A DNA stretch of 64,000 nt from Streptomyces hundungensis (GTDB taxonomy: Bacteria > Actinomycetota > Actinomycetes > Streptomycetales > Streptomycetaceae): assembly GCF_003627815.1 (NCBI RefSeq), contig NZ_CP032698.1:6448001-6512000 (forward strand), given 5' to 3'. Numbering within the stretch: the stretch's first letter is position 1; each line of letters begins with the position of its first letter. Of this stretch, positions 43,205-53,719 are shown in pieces. A program made the position numbers and the translations under genes. Below the pieces are notes generated by a model, which did no database searches, was not told the DNA's origin, and saw only the letters and a list, made by a program, of their open reading frames with translations.

Positions 43205-43987
43205 TCAGGCGGACGCCGGGGGGTACAGCGACCGCGGCAGCCGGGAGGCGGCCGCCGCGTCCAGGAGCCAGAGCGTGCGGGCCCGGCCGTAGGCGCCGGC
43301 CGCCGGGGCCTGCACCTCGCCCGCGCCCGACAGGGCTATCGCCGCGGCGTGCGCCTTGTCCTCGCCCGCCGCGAGCAGCCACACCTCGCGGGCCGCCCGG
43401 ATCGCCGGGAGGGTGAGCGAGATCCGGGTGGGCGGCGGCTTCGGAGCGCCGTGCACCCCGACGACCGTCCGCTCGGTCTCCCGCACCCCGGGCAACTCCG
43501 GGAAGAGCGACGCCACATGGGTGTCCGGGCCGACGCCCAGCATCAGGACGTCGAACGTCGGGACCTGCCCGTGGTCCTCGGGCCCCGAGGCCTCGGCGAG
43601 CTCCGCCGCGTAGGCGGCGGCCGCCGCGTCCGCGTCCGTGCCGTGCGCGCCGTCCGAGGCCGGCATCGCGTGCACCCGCTTCGGATCGAGCGGCACCGCG
43701 TCGAGCAGCGCCGCACGCGCCTGGGTGTAGTTGCGCTCCGGATCGTCCTCGGGGACGAAACGCTCATCGCCCCACCACAGGTCGAGGCGCGACCAGTCGA
43801 TCGCGTCCCGCGCCGGGGAGGAGGCCAGCGCCGCGAGCAGCCCGTTGCCGTTGCGGCCGCCCGTCAGGACCACGGACGCCGAGCCGCGCGCGGCCTGGGC
43901 GTCCACGACCTTGGTGATCAGCCGGGCCGCGGCGGCCTGCGCCATCAGCTCCTTGTCGCGGTGGACGACGAGCTGAGGCGTGCTCAC
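43205..43987 (-). CDS. pgl: 6-phosphogluconolactonase
   Basis: A 260-residue enzyme (GTG 43985-43987, overlapping the opcA stop as GTGA). It has SVVLTGGRNGNGLLAALASSP as the sugar-phosphate loop, LDLWWGDERFVPEDDPERNYTQARAALLD, the family's catalytic block, and FDVLMLGVGPDTHVASLFPELPG. It hydrolyses 6-phosphogluconolactone to 6-phosphogluconate. It is the last gene of the pentose-phosphate operon and follows zwf and opcA in reaction order. Confidence 0.97.
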   Translation of the reverse strand: MSTPQLVVHRDKELMAQAAAARLITKVVDAQAARGSASVVLTGGRNGNGLLAALASSPARDAIDWSRLDLWWGDERFVPEDDPERNYTQARAALLDAVPLDPKRVHAMPASDGAHGTDADAAAAAYAAELAEASGPEDHGQVPTFDVLMLGVGPDTHVASLFPELPGVRETERTVVGVHGAPKPPPTRISLTLPAIRAAREVWLLAAGEDKAHAAAIALSGAGEVQAPAAGAYGRARTLWLLDAAAASRLPRSLYPPASA

Positions 43988-45003
43988 TTGGCCGCTGCCT
44001 TCTTGGCCGGGGCCGCCTTCTTCGCGGGAGCCTGCTGGACCTCCGCGTCTTCCTTGGCGGCGGCCTTGGCCCCGGCGCCGTCACCGAGCCGGTCCACGCC
44101 GTACTTCAGCGCGGAGGCGTAGGTGTCGTCCGGGTCGAGGCGGCGCAGCTCCTCCGCGATGAGCTCGGCGGTCTCCCGGCGCTTCAGCGCCACCGCGCGG
44201 TCCGGCTGGCCCTGCATGGAGAGCGTGGCCAGCGAGCCGTCGGCGCGGTCCAGGACGATCGGGCCGCAGTCCGTCTCCATCCGTACCGCGGTGAGGCCGG
44301 GACCCCCCGAGGGGGAGCGCTTGACCGGCACGTTCAGCCGGTCGGCGAGCCACATGCCGAGCAGTTCGCAGCTCGGGTTGAACTCCTCGCCCTCCACCTC
44401 GACGGAGGTCACCTTGCAGGCGACCTGGTCGAGGGCCGCGGCCAGCATCGAGCGCCAGGGCGTGATGCGGGTCCACGACAGGTCCGTGTCGCCGGGGGTG
44501 TAGGCCTCGGCGCGGGCCGTCAGCTCCTTGATGGGGTGCTCGGAGGTGTAGGTGTCAGTCACCCGGCGCTGGGCGAGCGCGCCCAGCGGGTCCTGCGCCG
44601 GGTCGACCGGCGCGTTCACCGGCCACCACACGACGACCGGCGCGTCCGGCAGCAGCAGGGGCAGGACCACCGACTGGGCGTGGTTGAGCACCTCGCCGTA
44701 GAGCCGGAGGATCACCGTCTCGCCGGTGCCCGCGTCCGCGCCGACCCGCACCTCGGCGTCGAGGCGCGAGCTCGTGCGGTCGCGGGGCGAGCGAGAGACG
44801 CGCTTGATGACGACGAGGGTGCGCGAGGGGTGCTCGCGCGAGGCGTCGCCGGCGGCGCGCAGGGCGTCGTAGGCGTTCTCCTCGTCGGTGACGATGACGA
44901 GGGTGAGCACCATGCCGACGGCGGGCGTGCCGACCGCGCGGCGGCCCTGCACGAGCGCCTTGTTGATCTTGCTGGCCGTGGTGTCCGTAAGGTCGATCTT
45001 CAT
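43984..45003 (-). CDS. opcA: glucose-6-phosphate dehydrogenase assembly protein OpcA
   Basis: A 339-residue protein (ATG 45001-45003, overlapping the zwf stop as ATGA). MKIDLTDTTASKINKALVQGRRAVG, LVIVTDEENAYDALRAAGDASREHPSRTLVVI, PDAPVVVWWPVNAP and MLAAALDQVACKVTSVEVEGEE are typical of OpcA, which activates or assembles glucose-6-phosphate dehydrogenase in cyanobacteria and actinobacteria. The C-terminus is a Lys/Ala-rich tail ([12 protein letters not shown]), like the UvrA tail in this window. Coupling on both sides suggests a fixed ratio with Zwf and Pgl. Confidence 0.96.
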   Translation of the reverse strand: MKIDLTDTTASKINKALVQGRRAVGTPAVGMVLTLVIVTDEENAYDALRAAGDASREHPSRTLVVIKRVSRSPRDRTSSRLDAEVRVGADAGTGETVILRLYGEVLNHAQSVVLPLLLPDAPVVVWWPVNAPVDPAQDPLGALAQRRVTDTYTSEHPIKELTARAEAYTPGDTDLSWTRITPWRSMLAAALDQVACKVTSVEVEGEEFNPSCELLGMWLADRLNVPVKRSPSGGPGLTAVRMETDCGPIVLDRADGSLATLSMQGQPDRAVALKRRETAELIAEELRRLDPDDTYASALKYGVDRLGDGAGAKAAAKEDAEVQQAPAKKAAPAKKAAAK

Positions 45004-46532
45004 GGCCGACGCCAGCTCCGTCCGTCTCGTGCGAGCATTTCGTCCGCCTCGTCGGGACCCCAGGTCCCCGAGGGGTACTGGGCGGGCTTGCCGTGCTTGT
45101 CCCAGTACTGCTCGATCGGGTCGAGGATCTTCCAGGACAGCTCGACCTCCTCCACGCGCGGGAAGAGGTTGGAGTCGCCCAACAGGACGTCCAGGATGAG
45201 GCGTTCGTAGGCCTCCGGGCTCGACTCCGTGAAGGACTCGCCATAGGCGAAGTCCATGGAGACGTCCCGGACCTCCATCGAGGTGCCCGGCACCTTGGAG
45301 CCGAAGCGCACGGTCACGCCCTCGTCCGGCTGCACCCGGATGACCAGGGCGTTCTGGCCCAGCTCCTCCGTCGCGGTGTGGTCGAAGGGGGAGTGCGGGG
45401 CGCGCTGGAAGACCACCGCGATCTCCGTGACGCGCCGGCCGAGCCGCTTGCCGGTGCGCAGGTAGAACGGGACGCCCGCCCAGCGGCGGTTGTCGATCTC
45501 CAGCTTGATCGCGGCATAGGTGTCGGTCTTCGACTTGGGGTCGATGCCGTCTTCCTGGAGGTAGCCGACGGCCTTCTCGCCGCCCTGCCACCCGGCCGCG
45601 TACTGCGCGCGCACCGTGTCCTTGCCGAGGTCCTTGGGCAGCCGCACGGCGCCGAGCACCTTGGTCTTCTCGGCCGCGAGCGCGTCCGCGTCGAAGGAGG
45701 CGGGCTCCTCCATCGCGGTCAGCGCCAGGAGCTGGAGCAGGTGGTTCTGGATGACGTCACGGGCCGCGCCGATGCCGTCGTAGTAGCCGGCCCGGCCACC
45801 GATGCCGATGTCCTCGGCCATGGTGATCTGCACGTGGTCGACGTAGGAGCGGTTCCACAGCGGCTCGAACATGGTGTTGGCGAACCGCAGGGCGAGGATG
45901 TTCTGAACGGTCTCCTTGCCCAGGTAGTGGTCGATCCGGAAGACCTCGTCGGGCGGGAAGACCTCGTGCACGACCTGGTTGAGCTCCTCGGCGGAGACCA
46001 GGTCGTGGCCGAACGGCTTCTCGATGACCGCACGGCGCCAGGCGCCGTTCTTCTGGTCGGCCAGGCCGTGCTTCTTGAGCTGCTGGACGACCTTGGGGAA
46101 GAACTTCGGCGGCACGGACAGGTAGAAGGCGAAGTTGCCGCCGGTGCCCTGCGCCTTGTCGAGCTCCTCGATCGTCGACTTCAGCGTCTCGAACGCCTCG
46201 TCGTCGTCGAAGTCGCCCTGCACGAAGCGCATCCCCTGGATGAGCTGCTGCCAGACCTCCTCGCGGAACGGCGTACGGGCGTGCGCCTTGACCGCGTCGT
46301 GGACCTCCTGCGCGAAGTCCTCGTCCTGCCACTCGCGGCGGGCGAAGCCGATCAGGGAGAAGCCCGGCGGCAGCAGACCGCGGTTGGCGAGGTCATAGAC
46401 GGCGGGCATCAACTTTTTACGGGACAAATCGCCCGTGACGCCGAAGATCACCAGGCCCGACGGCCCCGCGATGCGCGGGAGCCGTCGGTCTGCGGCGTCA
46501 CGAAGCGGATTCGCTTGGCGAATCGCAGTCAA
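45000..46532 (-). CDS. zwf: glucose-6-phosphate 1-dehydrogenase
   Basis: A 510-residue NADP-dependent enzyme with an apparent TTG start (complement of 46530-46532). The dinucleotide motif VIFGVTGDLSRKKLMPAVYDL opens the Rossmann domain; EVFRIDHYLGKETVQNILALRFAN holds the catalytic histidine and substrate lysine; WAGVPFYLRTGKRLGRRVTEIAVVF and the C-terminal YERLILDVLLGD complete the fold. It commits glucose 6-phosphate to the oxidative pentose-phosphate branch, the main NADPH source. It lies between tal and opcA. Confidence 0.98.
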   Translation of the reverse strand: MTAIRQANPLRDAADRRLPRIAGPSGLVIFGVTGDLSRKKLMPAVYDLANRGLLPPGFSLIGFARREWQDEDFAQEVHDAVKAHARTPFREEVWQQLIQGMRFVQGDFDDDEAFETLKSTIEELDKAQGTGGNFAFYLSVPPKFFPKVVQQLKKHGLADQKNGAWRRAVIEKPFGHDLVSAEELNQVVHEVFPPDEVFRIDHYLGKETVQNILALRFANTMFEPLWNRSYVDHVQITMAEDIGIGGRAGYYDGIGAARDVIQNHLLQLLALTAMEEPASFDADALAAEKTKVLGAVRLPKDLGKDTVRAQYAAGWQGGEKAVGYLQEDGIDPKSKTDTYAAIKLEIDNRRWAGVPFYLRTGKRLGRRVTEIAVVFQRAPHSPFDHTATEELGQNALVIRVQPDEGVTVRFGSKVPGTSMEVRDVSMDFAYGESFTESSPEAYERLILDVLLGDSNLFPRVEEVELSWKILDPIEQYWDKHGKPAQYPSGTWGPDEADEMLARDGRSWRRP

Positions 46533-46535
46533 GAT

Positions 46536-47654
46536 TTACGCCTCCGAGGGTGCGAGGCGCTTGAGCTCCGCCTCGGTGGACTTGAGCAGGTCGTTCCAGG
46601 CGCCCTCGAACTTCTCGACGCCCTCGTCCTCCAGGAGCTGCACGACCTCGTCGTAGGAGATGCCCAGCTTCTCGACGGCGTCGAGGTCGGCGCGGGCCTG
46701 CTCGTACGTCCCGGTCACCGTGTCACCGGTGATCTGACCGTGGTCGGCGGTGGCCTCCAAGGTGGCCTCCGGCATGGTGTTGACCGTGTTGGGGGCCACC
46801 AGGTCGTCCACGTACAGGGTGTCCTTGTACGCCTTGTCCTTGACCCCGGTGGAGGCCCACAGCGGGCGCTGCTTGTTGGCGTGCGCCTTGTCGAGCGCCG
46901 CCCAGCGGTCGGAGGCGAAGACCTCCTCGTACGCCTGGTAGGCGAGGCGCGCGTTGGCGAGACCGGCCTTGCCGCGGGCGGCCTTGGCCTCGTCGGTGCC
47001 GAGCGCGTCGATCCGCTTGTCGATCTCGGTGTCCACGCGGGACACGAAGAAGGACGCCACGGAGTGAATCTTCGAGAGGTCCAGGCCGCGCTCCTTGGCC
47101 TTCTCCAGGCCGGTCAGGTAGGCGTCCATGACCTTGCGGTAGCGCTCGAGGGAGAAGATCAGCGTCACGTTGACGCTGATGCCAAGACCGATGGTCTCGG
47201 CGATCGCCGGCAGTCCCGCCTCGGTGGCCGGGATCTTGATGAGCGTGTTCGGCCGGTCCACCAGCCAGGCCAGCTGCTTGGCCTCGGCCACCGTGGCGCG
47301 GGTGTCGTGCGCCAGGCGCGGGTCGACCTCGATGGAGACCCGGCCGTCCTGGCCCTCGGTCGCGTCGAAGACCGGGCGCAGGATGTCGGCGGCGTCCCTC
47401 ACGTCAGCCGTCGTGATCATGCGGATGGCCTCTTCGACGGTCACCTTGCGGGCCGCGAGGTCGGTCAGCTGGGTGTCGTAGCCGTCACCCTGGCTGATCG
47501 CCTTCTGGAAGATCGACGGGTTGGTGGTGACGCCCACCACGTGCGACTGGTCGATCAGCTCGGCCAGGTTGCCGGACGTGATCCGCTTGCGCGACAGGTC
47601 GTCGAGCCAGATCGCGACGCCTTCGTCGGAGAGGCGCTTGAGTGCGTCTGTCAT
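46536..47654 (-). CDS. tal: transaldolase
   Basis: A 372-residue class of transaldolase usual in actinobacteria. [20 protein letters not shown] near residue 40 is the N-terminal signature. [37 protein letters not shown] carries the Schiff-base lysine in [25 protein letters not shown] follows. AGGAG lies upstream of the ATG (47652-47654). It moves a dihydroxyacetone unit between sedoheptulose 7-phosphate and glyceraldehyde 3-phosphate. Only 3 bp separate it from zwf. Confidence 0.98.
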   Translation of the reverse strand: MTDALKRLSDEGVAIWLDDLSRKRITSGNLAELIDQSHVVGVTTNPSIFQKAISQGDGYDTQLTDLAARKVTVEEAIRMITTADVRDAADILRPVFDATEGQDGRVSIEVDPRLAHDTRATVAEAKQLAWLVDRPNTLIKIPATEAGLPAIAETIGLGISVNVTLIFSLERYRKVMDAYLTGLEKAKERGLDLSKIHSVASFFVSRVDTEIDKRIDALGTDEAKAARGKAGLANARLAYQAYEEVFASDRWAALDKAHANKQRPLWASTGVKDKAYKDTLYVDDLVAPNTVNTMPEATLEATADHGQITGDTVTGTYEQARADLDAVEKLGISYDEVVQLLEDEGVEKFEGAWNDLLKSTEAELKRLAPSEA

Positions 47655-47689
47655 GAGAATTGCATCTCCTACTAGTTCGTATACCGGCG

Positions 47690-49777
47690 TCAGCGCTGGG
47701 CGGCGTCGATGGATTCCCGGGCGGCGGCGGCCACGTGCTCGGCGGTGAAGCCGAACTCCTGGAAGAGGACCTTGCCGTCGGCCGAAGCACCGAAGTGCTC
47801 CAGCGAGACGATGCGGCCCGCGTCACCCACGAAGCGGTGCCAGGTCAGACCGATGCCGGCCTCGACCGCCACCCGCGCCTTGACCGACGGCGGCAGCACG
47901 CTGTCCTTGTACGCCTGGTCCTGCTCCTCGAACCACTCCACGCACGGCATCGAGACCACCCGGGTCGGGATGCCCGCGGCCTGGAGCTCCTCGCGCGCGC
48001 CGACGGCGAGCTGGACCTCGGAGCCGGTGCCGATGAGCACGACCTGGGCGTCGCCGCCCTCGGCCTCCACCAGCACGTAACCACCCTTGGCGGCGGCCTC
48101 GTTGACCTCGTACGTCGGCACGCCCTGGCGGGTCAGCACGAGGCCGTGCGGGGCCCCCTTGCCGAACACCTTGGTGTAGCGCTTGAGGATCTCGCGCCAG
48201 GCGATGGCGGTCTCGTTGGCGTCCGCGGGGCGCACCACGTTGAGGCCGGGGATCGCGCGCAGCGAGGCCAGGTGCTCCACCGGCTGGTGGGTCGGGCCGT
48301 CCTCGCCGAGGCCGATCGAGTCGTGCGTCCACACGTACGTCACCGGCAGGTGCATCAGCGCGGACAGGCGCACCGCGTTGCGCATGTAGTCGGAGAACAC
48401 CAGGAAGGTGCCGCCGTAGATGCGGGTGTGGCCGTGCAGCGCGATGCCGTTCATCTCCGCGGCCATGGAGTGCTCGCGGATGCCGAAGTGCACGGTGCGG
48501 CCGTACGGGTCGGCCTCCGTCAGCGGGTTGCCGGCCGGCAGGAACGACGACGTCTTGTCGATGGTCGTGTTGTTCGAGCCCGCGAGGTCGGCGGAGCCGC
48601 CCCACAGCTCGGGCATGACCGCGCCGAGCGCCTGGAGCACCTTGCCGGAGGCGGCGCGGGTGGCGACGCCCTTGCCGGTCTCGAAGACCGGGAGGTGCGA
48701 CTCCCAGCCCTCGGGCAGCTCGCCCGCGTTGATGCGGTCGAACTCGGCGGCGCGCTCGGGGTTGGCGGTGCGCCAGGCGGCGAACGACTTCTCCCACTCG
48801 GCCTTGGCCTCACGGCCGCGGTCCAGGGCCGCCCGGGTGTGCGCGAGGACCTCGTCGGCGACCTCGAAGGACTTCTCCGGGTCGAAGCCGAGGACGCGCT
48901 TGGTGGCCGCCACCTCGTCGTCGCCGAGCGCCGAGCCGTGCGCGGCCTCGGTGTTCTGGGCGTTGGGCGCGGGCCAGGCGATGATCGAGCGCATCGCGAT
49001 GAACGACGGCCGGTCGGTGACCGCCTTGGCCGCCTCGATCGCGTCGTACAGCGCCTCGGGGTCCAGGTCGCCGTCCGGCTTGGGCGCGACGCGCTGGACG
49101 TGCCAGCCGTAGGCCTCGTACCGCTTGACGGTGTCCTCGGAGACCGCGGTCTCGGTGTCGCCCTCGATCGAGATGTGGTTGTCGTCCCACAGCAGGATCA
49201 GGTTGCCGAGCTTCTGGTGTCCGGCCAGCGAGGAGGCCTCGGAGGAGATGCCCTCCTGGAGGCAGCCGTCACCGGCGATGGCGAACACGAAGTGGTCGAA
49301 CGGGGAGGTGCCGGGGGCGGCCTCCGGGTCGAACAGGCCGCGCTCGTAGCGGGCGGCCATCGCCATGCCCACCGCGTTGGCGACACCCTGGCCCAGCGGG
49401 CCCGTGGTCGTCTCGACGCCGGTGGTGTGGCCGTACTCCGGGTGGCCGGGGGTCTTGGAACCCCAGGTGCGGAACGCCTTGAGGTCATCGAGCTCCAGGC
49501 CGAAACCGGCCAGGTAGAGCTGGATGTAGAGGGTCAGGGACGAGTGGCCCGCGGAGAGAACGAAGCGGTCGCGTCCGACCCAGTCGGCGTCCGCCGGGTC
49601 GTGCCGCATCACCTTCTGGAAGAGGGTGTACGCGGCCGGAGACAGGCTCATCGCCGTACCTGGATGGCCGTTGCCGACCTTCTGTACAGCATCCGCGGCC
49701 AGGACGCGGCCGGTGTCTACGGCCCGCTGGTCGAGCTCGGTCCACTCGAGGTCTGTGGTGGTCGGCTTGGTGCTCAC
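47690..49777 (-). CDS. tkt: transketolase
   Basis: A 695-residue thiamine-diphosphate enzyme from GTG (49775-49777). [39 protein letters not shown] and the ThDP motif [32 protein letters not shown] define the N-terminal half. [20 protein letters not shown] in the Pyr domain carries the activating glutamate. [31 protein letters not shown] and [16 protein letters not shown] complete it. It transfers two-carbon units in the non-oxidative pentose-phosphate branch. It is first in the operon tkt-tal-zwf-opcA-pgl and divergent from ctaB. Confidence 0.98.
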   Translation of the reverse strand: MSTKPTTTDLEWTELDQRAVDTGRVLAADAVQKVGNGHPGTAMSLSPAAYTLFQKVMRHDPADADWVGRDRFVLSAGHSSLTLYIQLYLAGFGLELDDLKAFRTWGSKTPGHPEYGHTTGVETTTGPLGQGVANAVGMAMAARYERGLFDPEAAPGTSPFDHFVFAIAGDGCLQEGISSEASSLAGHQKLGNLILLWDDNHISIEGDTETAVSEDTVKRYEAYGWHVQRVAPKPDGDLDPEALYDAIEAAKAVTDRPSFIAMRSIIAWPAPNAQNTEAAHGSALGDDEVAATKRVLGFDPEKSFEVADEVLAHTRAALDRGREAKAEWEKSFAAWRTANPERAAEFDRINAGELPEGWESHLPVFETGKGVATRAASGKVLQALGAVMPELWGGSADLAGSNNTTIDKTSSFLPAGNPLTEADPYGRTVHFGIREHSMAAEMNGIALHGHTRIYGGTFLVFSDYMRNAVRLSALMHLPVTYVWTHDSIGLGEDGPTHQPVEHLASLRAIPGLNVVRPADANETAIAWREILKRYTKVFGKGAPHGLVLTRQGVPTYEVNEAAAKGGYVLVEAEGGDAQVVLIGTGSEVQLAVGAREELQAAGIPTRVVSMPCVEWFEEQDQAYKDSVLPPSVKARVAVEAGIGLTWHRFVGDAGRIVSLEHFGASADGKVLFQEFGFTAEHVAAAARESIDAAQR

Positions 49778-50091
49778 CCTGAGTCAGGGCTCCTCTCCAC
49801 ATGTCGTATCCCGGTGACTGAGGGCGCACCGGGCGTTGTCGAGCCTACCCCTGCCCGAACGCTCACTTTTTCGACTGCTTGCACGCTGAGACGGACAGCT
49901 CCAGCGTGCCGGGGAGCGGCGAAATCCGCCTCCCGGCGAACAACCCCCAACACGACCCCACCCCCGGGGAGGACGGCGTAGGGGCAACGTCTAGAGTGGC
50001 GTGGTACGCGCAAGTCTTTACCGGGCCTTCACGTCCGGGAACATCCCGGATCACCGGGGGACTTGCTGGGAATTCTCTGTCAGGGGTGTGC
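49778..50091. other. divergent control region between tkt and ctaB
   Basis: This 314-bp stretch holds no credible gene. It must contain promoters for both the pentose-phosphate operon and ctaB. A candidate -10 for ctaB, TAGAGT, lies at 49992-49997. No clear operator was found. Confidence 0.45.
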
Positions 50092-51039
50092 GTGACGGCC
50101 GTCGAGTCCCGACCCGCAGGGGTCGTCTTGACTCCCAGCCCGGGGGGCCATCGGCCATTCGGGGCCCGCGTCAAGGCCTTTGTGGCGCTGACCAAGCCAC
50201 GGATCATCGAACTGCTCCTCATCACCACCATTCCGGTGATGTTCCTCGCCGAGCAGGGCGTTCCCCCGCTGTGGCTGGTCTTCGCCACCACACTGGGCGG
50301 GTACCTCTCGGCGGGCGGCGCAAACGCCCTGAACATGTACATCGACCGGGACATCGACGCGCTGATGGACCGCACCTCCCAGCGGCCCCTGGTGACCGGC
50401 ATGGTCTCGCCGCGCGAGTGCCTGGTCTTCGGCATCTCGCTCGCCGTCGTCTCCACGCTGTGGTTCGGGCTGCTGGTCAACTGGCTCTCGGCCGCCCTCT
50501 CGCTCGGCGCCCTGCTCTTCTACGTCGTCGTGTACACGATGATCCTCAAGCGGCGCACCTCCCAGAACATCGTCTGGGGCGGCATCGCGGGCTGCCTCCC
50601 GGTGCTCATCGGCTGGTCCTCGGTCACCAACTCGATGTCCTGGGCGCCGGTCATCCTGTTCCTCGTCATGTTCTTCTGGACGCCGCCGCACTACTGGCCG
50701 CTGTCCATGAAGGTCAGGGAGGACTACGCGCGGGTCGGCGTGCCGATGCTGCCGGTGGTCGCCTCCAACAAGGTGGTGGCGCGCCAGATCGTCCTCTACA
50801 GCTGGGTGATGGTCGCCGTCTCGCTGCTGCTCACCCCGCTCGGCTACACCGGCTGGTTCTACACGGCGGTGGCTCTGGTCTCCGGCGGCTGGTGGCTGTG
50901 GGAGGCGCACGCGCTCCAGTCGCGCGCCAAGAACGAGGCGACCGGCACCAAGCTGAAGGAAATGCGGCTCTTCCACTGGTCGATCACGTACGTCTCGCTG
51001 CTGTTCGTGGCCGTCGCGGTGGACCCGTTCCTGCGCTGA
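50092..51039 (+). CDS. ctaB: protohaem IX farnesyltransferase (haem O synthase)
   Basis: A 315-residue UbiA-family prenyltransferase, read from GTG 50092 ([12 protein letters not shown]), with CAGGGG upstream. GTG 50086 is a near alternative. About nine membrane helices are present. The magnesium-diphosphate motifs are [23 protein letters not shown] (DRDxDAxMxRT) and the later [35 protein letters not shown] opens the fold. It farnesylates haem B to haem O for cytochrome oxidase; ctaA nearby oxidises haem O to haem A. Confidence 0.96.
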   Translation: MTAVESRPAGVVLTPSPGGHRPFGARVKAFVALTKPRIIELLLITTIPVMFLAEQGVPPLWLVFATTLGGYLSAGGANALNMYIDRDIDALMDRTSQRPLVTGMVSPRECLVFGISLAVVSTLWFGLLVNWLSAALSLGALLFYVVVYTMILKRRTSQNIVWGGIAGCLPVLIGWSSVTNSMSWAPVILFLVMFFWTPPHYWPLSMKVREDYARVGVPMLPVVASNKVVARQIVLYSWVMVAVSLLLTPLGYTGWFYTAVALVSGGWWLWEAHALQSRAKNEATGTKLKEMRLFHWSITYVSLLFVAVAVDPFLR

Positions 51040-51059
51040 CCCGACCGTCGACAGACTCC

Positions 51060-51091
51060 GAGGGGCCAGTGGCGCAAGCCACTGGCCCCTC
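51060..51091 (+). terminator. ctaB terminator
   Basis: A 14-bp perfect stem (GAGGGGCCAGTGGC, 51060-51073, with 51078-51091) and a GCAA tetraloop, followed by TTGT. It lies 20 nt after the ctaB stop. Confidence 0.88.
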
Positions 51092-51129
51092 TTGTCGCTC
51101 CTGGATCTACCCGCTAGTAGCATCGCGGC

Positions 51130-51471
51130 ATGGCAGACACCCAGGTTGACGAGAAGCAGGCCGCGGCGGCCGAACGGCACGCGGCCAAGCTGGCCCGCCG
51201 GATCGACTCCTTCGCCAAGGAGCACGGCGGCGCCGAGGGCCAGGTCGCGTACATCGGGCAGAAGGGCGCCCGCATCGTGCTCGTAGGCGAGGACGGGGGT
51301 TGGGGCGACCTGGTGGCCCCCAGCCACGCCGTCGCGATGAGCGCCGTCGAGAAGGCCGGGATCACCGTCCACGAGGACTTCGACGGGGAGTTCGCGGCCA
51401 AGGTGAAGACCGGCCCCTACGAGTGGTCGCGCATGGCCGGCATCCAGCTCGGCGGTCCGAAGAACAGCTGA
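51130..51471 (+). CDS. conserved actinobacterial protein, function unknown
   Basis: A 113-residue soluble protein (MADTQVDEKQAAAAERHAAKLARRIDSF...) with an acidic/alanine-rich first helix and a compact alpha/beta end (GQVAYIGQKGARIVLVGEDGGWGDLVAPS, FAAKVKTGPYEWSRMAGIQLGG). It has no signal peptide or known catalytic motif. It lies between ctaB and an amidohydrolase, separated from ctaB by a terminator. I do not recognise its family, but codon usage and placement indicate a real gene. Confidence 0.75.
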   Translation: MADTQVDEKQAAAAERHAAKLARRIDSFAKEHGGAEGQVAYIGQKGARIVLVGEDGGWGDLVAPSHAVAMSAVEKAGITVHEDFDGEFAAKVKTGPYEWSRMAGIQLGGPKNS

Positions 51472-51548
51472 GCGGCACCCGAGCAACACCGATCCGGGGC
51501 TCACCCGTTAGGAGGGGTACAAGCGCCTCCACCCCCTGGGAGCCCCGG

Positions 51549-52637
51549 ATGATCGACACCCCGAGCCTGGTGGACCAGTACTGCCACGGCGTGCTGCGCA
51601 CCGAGCTCGGCCTCGGCACCTTCGAGACGGCGCTCGGCCGCACCGGAACCCTGCCCGCGCCCGGCACCACCTTCTTCGACACCCAGACCGGTTTCGCGGT
51701 ACGCCGCTGGTGCCCCCCGCTCCTCGGCCTGGAGCCGCACTGCGCCCCGGCCCGCTATCTGGCCCGCCGTCGCGAGCTCGGCGTACTGGAGTCGGGCAGA
51801 CGGCTGCTGAGGGGATCGGGGATCTCCACCTATCTGGTCGACACCGGGCTGCCCGGAGACCTCACCGCCCCGCACGAGATCGCCGCGGCCGGCGCCGCCG
51901 ACGCCCACGAGATCGTGCGCCTGGAACTCCTCGCCGAGCAGGTCGCCGACACCTCCGGGACCGTCGAGTCCTTCCTCGCCAACCTCGCCGAGGCCCTGCA
52001 CACCGCGGCCGCCTCCGCCGTCGCCTTCGCCTCGGTGACCGGCGCACCCGAAGGGCTCGACCCGCGGCCGCCGGGCCCGGGGGAGGTGCGCGGGGCGGCC
52101 GGGCGGTGGCTGGACGGCCGGCGCAAGCACGGCCGCCTGCGGGACCCGGTGCTCCTGCGTCATCTGCTGTGGAGCGCCGTCGCCTGCGGGCGCCCGCTCC
52201 AGCTCCAGGTGGGGATGGCCGACCCCATGCCGCTCGCCGGATTCGCGGAAGCGACGTGCGGGCTCGGCACCGATCTGGTGCTGCTCCACGGCTATCCGTA
52301 CCACCGCCAGGCCGCCCATCTGGCCAGCGTCCATCCGCATGTGTACGCGGACGTGGGGCCCGCCCTGGTGCGGACGGGGGCGCGGGCCGCGGCCGTGCTC
52401 GCCGAGATCCTGGAACTGGCCCCGTTCGGGAAGCTGCTCTACTCCAGCGGGGCGCGCGGGCTGCCCGAGTTGCACGTGGTGGGCGCGCGGCTGTTCTCGG
52501 AGGCGCTCGGTCGGGTGCTCGGCGACTGGGTGGGCGACGGCGCCTGGTCGCGCGGCGACGCGCAGCGGGTCGCCGGGATGATCGCGGCGGGCAACGCCCG
52601 CCGTGTCTACGGCCTGTCAGGCGTGGCTGAGGGCTGA
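51549..52637 (+). CDS. amidohydrolase-family protein
   Basis: A 362-residue protein from ATG 51549. The frame upstream (to 51300) overlaps the previous gene and is rejected. The second half resembles the amidohydrolase_2 TIM barrel: LPLAGFAEATCGLGTDLVLLHGYPYHRQAAHLASVHPHVYADVGPAL and FGKLLYSSGARGLPELHVVGARLF. The N-terminal HxH metal pair is not clearly present (DQYCHGVLR only), so a decarboxylase-like or degenerate member is possible. Its end overlaps the convergent ctaA by 21 bp. Confidence 0.78.
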   Translation: MIDTPSLVDQYCHGVLRTELGLGTFETALGRTGTLPAPGTTFFDTQTGFAVRRWCPPLLGLEPHCAPARYLARRRELGVLESGRRLLRGSGISTYLVDTGLPGDLTAPHEIAAAGAADAHEIVRLELLAEQVADTSGTVESFLANLAEALHTAAASAVAFASVTGAPEGLDPRPPGPGEVRGAAGRWLDGRRKHGRLRDPVLLRHLLWSAVACGRPLQLQVGMADPMPLAGFAEATCGLGTDLVLLHGYPYHRQAAHLASVHPHVYADVGPALVRTGARAAAVLAEILELAPFGKLLYSSGARGLPELHVVGARLFSEALGRVLGDWVGDGAWSRGDAQRVAGMIAAGNARRVYGLSGVAEG

Positions 52638-53612
52638 GTCCGTCCGGTCCGGTACCTCGACCAGGACCTCGGGGCGCTCGCGCAGCGCGAGCGGGACGCG
52701 CAGCACGGCGATCCACACCAGACACGAGCCGAGCATGTGCAGGCCGACCAGGATCTCCGGCGTCTTGGTGAAGTACTGGACGTAACCGATCACGCCCTGC
52801 GCCATCAGGACCAGGAACAGGTCACGGGCGCGGTGGCGTGGGCCGACGGGGGCGTCGACGGCCTTCAGGACGAACCAGAGCGCGACGGCGAGCGCCACCA
52901 CCACCCAGGCCAGATCGGCGTGGAGCTGCGTGATCATCGTCCAGTCCAGCGGGATGCGCGGCACGTCCTTGGAGTCGCCGGGGTGGCGTCCGGTGCCGGT
53001 CACGATCGTGCCGACCGCGATGAGCGCCGCCGAGGCACCCACCAGGAGCCAGGTCAGCTGCACAACTGCCTTGCCCACCAAGGGCCTTGGGGCGCCGTCG
53101 CCCTCCTGGGTGCGCTGCCAGGTGACCACCGCGACCGCGATGAGCGCGCTGGAGAGCAGGAAGTGGGCGGCCACGGTGTACGGGTTGAGCCCGACCAGGA
53201 CGACGATGCCGCCGAGGACCGCGTTGCCCATGACCACCCAGAACTGCACCCAGCCAAGCCGGGTCAGCGGGCGCCGCCAGGGCTTCGCGGAGCGGGCCGC
53301 GATGATCGCCCAGCCGACCGCGGCGCACAGCACGTAGGTCAGCATCCGGTTGGTGAACTCGATGACGCCGCGAAAGCCCATCTCGCTGGTGACGGTGAGG
53401 CTGTCGCTGGTGCACTTGGGCCAGGTCGGGCAGCCGAGCCCGGAGCCGGTGAGCCGGACCGCTCCTCCGGTCACCACGATGGCCACGGCCATGACGAGGG
53501 CGATGAGGGCCGCGCGCCGCACGACCGCGGGGGAGGCGGTCCACCGCTGCGCGATGTAGAGGAGCGGATTGCGGGCCGCCGCGGTCACGTCGGCTCGGGT
53601 CACTTTCGGCAT
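52617..53612 (-). CDS. ctaA: haem A synthase (COX15/CtaA family)
   Basis: A 331-residue membrane protein from ATG 53610-53612 (MPKVTRADV). Eight membrane helices are visible. Haem ligands expected for the family are seen: EFTNRMLTY in the first half, HFLLSS, then LHADLAW and LHMLGS in the second. LTGSGLGCPTWPKC carries the extracytoplasmic cysteine pair between helices 1 and 2. It oxidises the haem O methyl group to the formyl group of haem A for the aa3-type oxidase, next in the pathway after ctaB 1.6 kb away. Confidence 0.95.
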   Translation of the reverse strand: MPKVTRADVTAAARNPLLYIAQRWTASPAVVRRAALIALVMAVAIVVTGGAVRLTGSGLGCPTWPKCTSDSLTVTSEMGFRGVIEFTNRMLTYVLCAAVGWAIIAARSAKPWRRPLTRLGWVQFWVVMGNAVLGGIVVLVGLNPYTVAAHFLLSSALIAVAVVTWQRTQEGDGAPRPLVGKAVVQLTWLLVGASAALIAVGTIVTGTGRHPGDSKDVPRIPLDWTMITQLHADLAWVVVALAVALWFVLKAVDAPVGPRHRARDLFLVLMAQGVIGYVQYFTKTPEILVGLHMLGSCLVWIAVLRVPLALRERPEVLVEVPDRTDSALSHA

Positions 53613-53719
53613 GCGCCCTATCGTAGGCGCCTGTTTGTGCATGTTTTCACTAGGGGGCCCCGCCGTGCCCGGACGGGAGGAACGTCACCCCCGCGCCGCC
53701 CCCGGGTACGGCCCCCGGC

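Noticed and set aside
45093..49981. Long plus-strand ORFs opposite zwf, tal and tkt
   Set aside because: Shadows of the pentose-phosphate genes; no start signals or domains.
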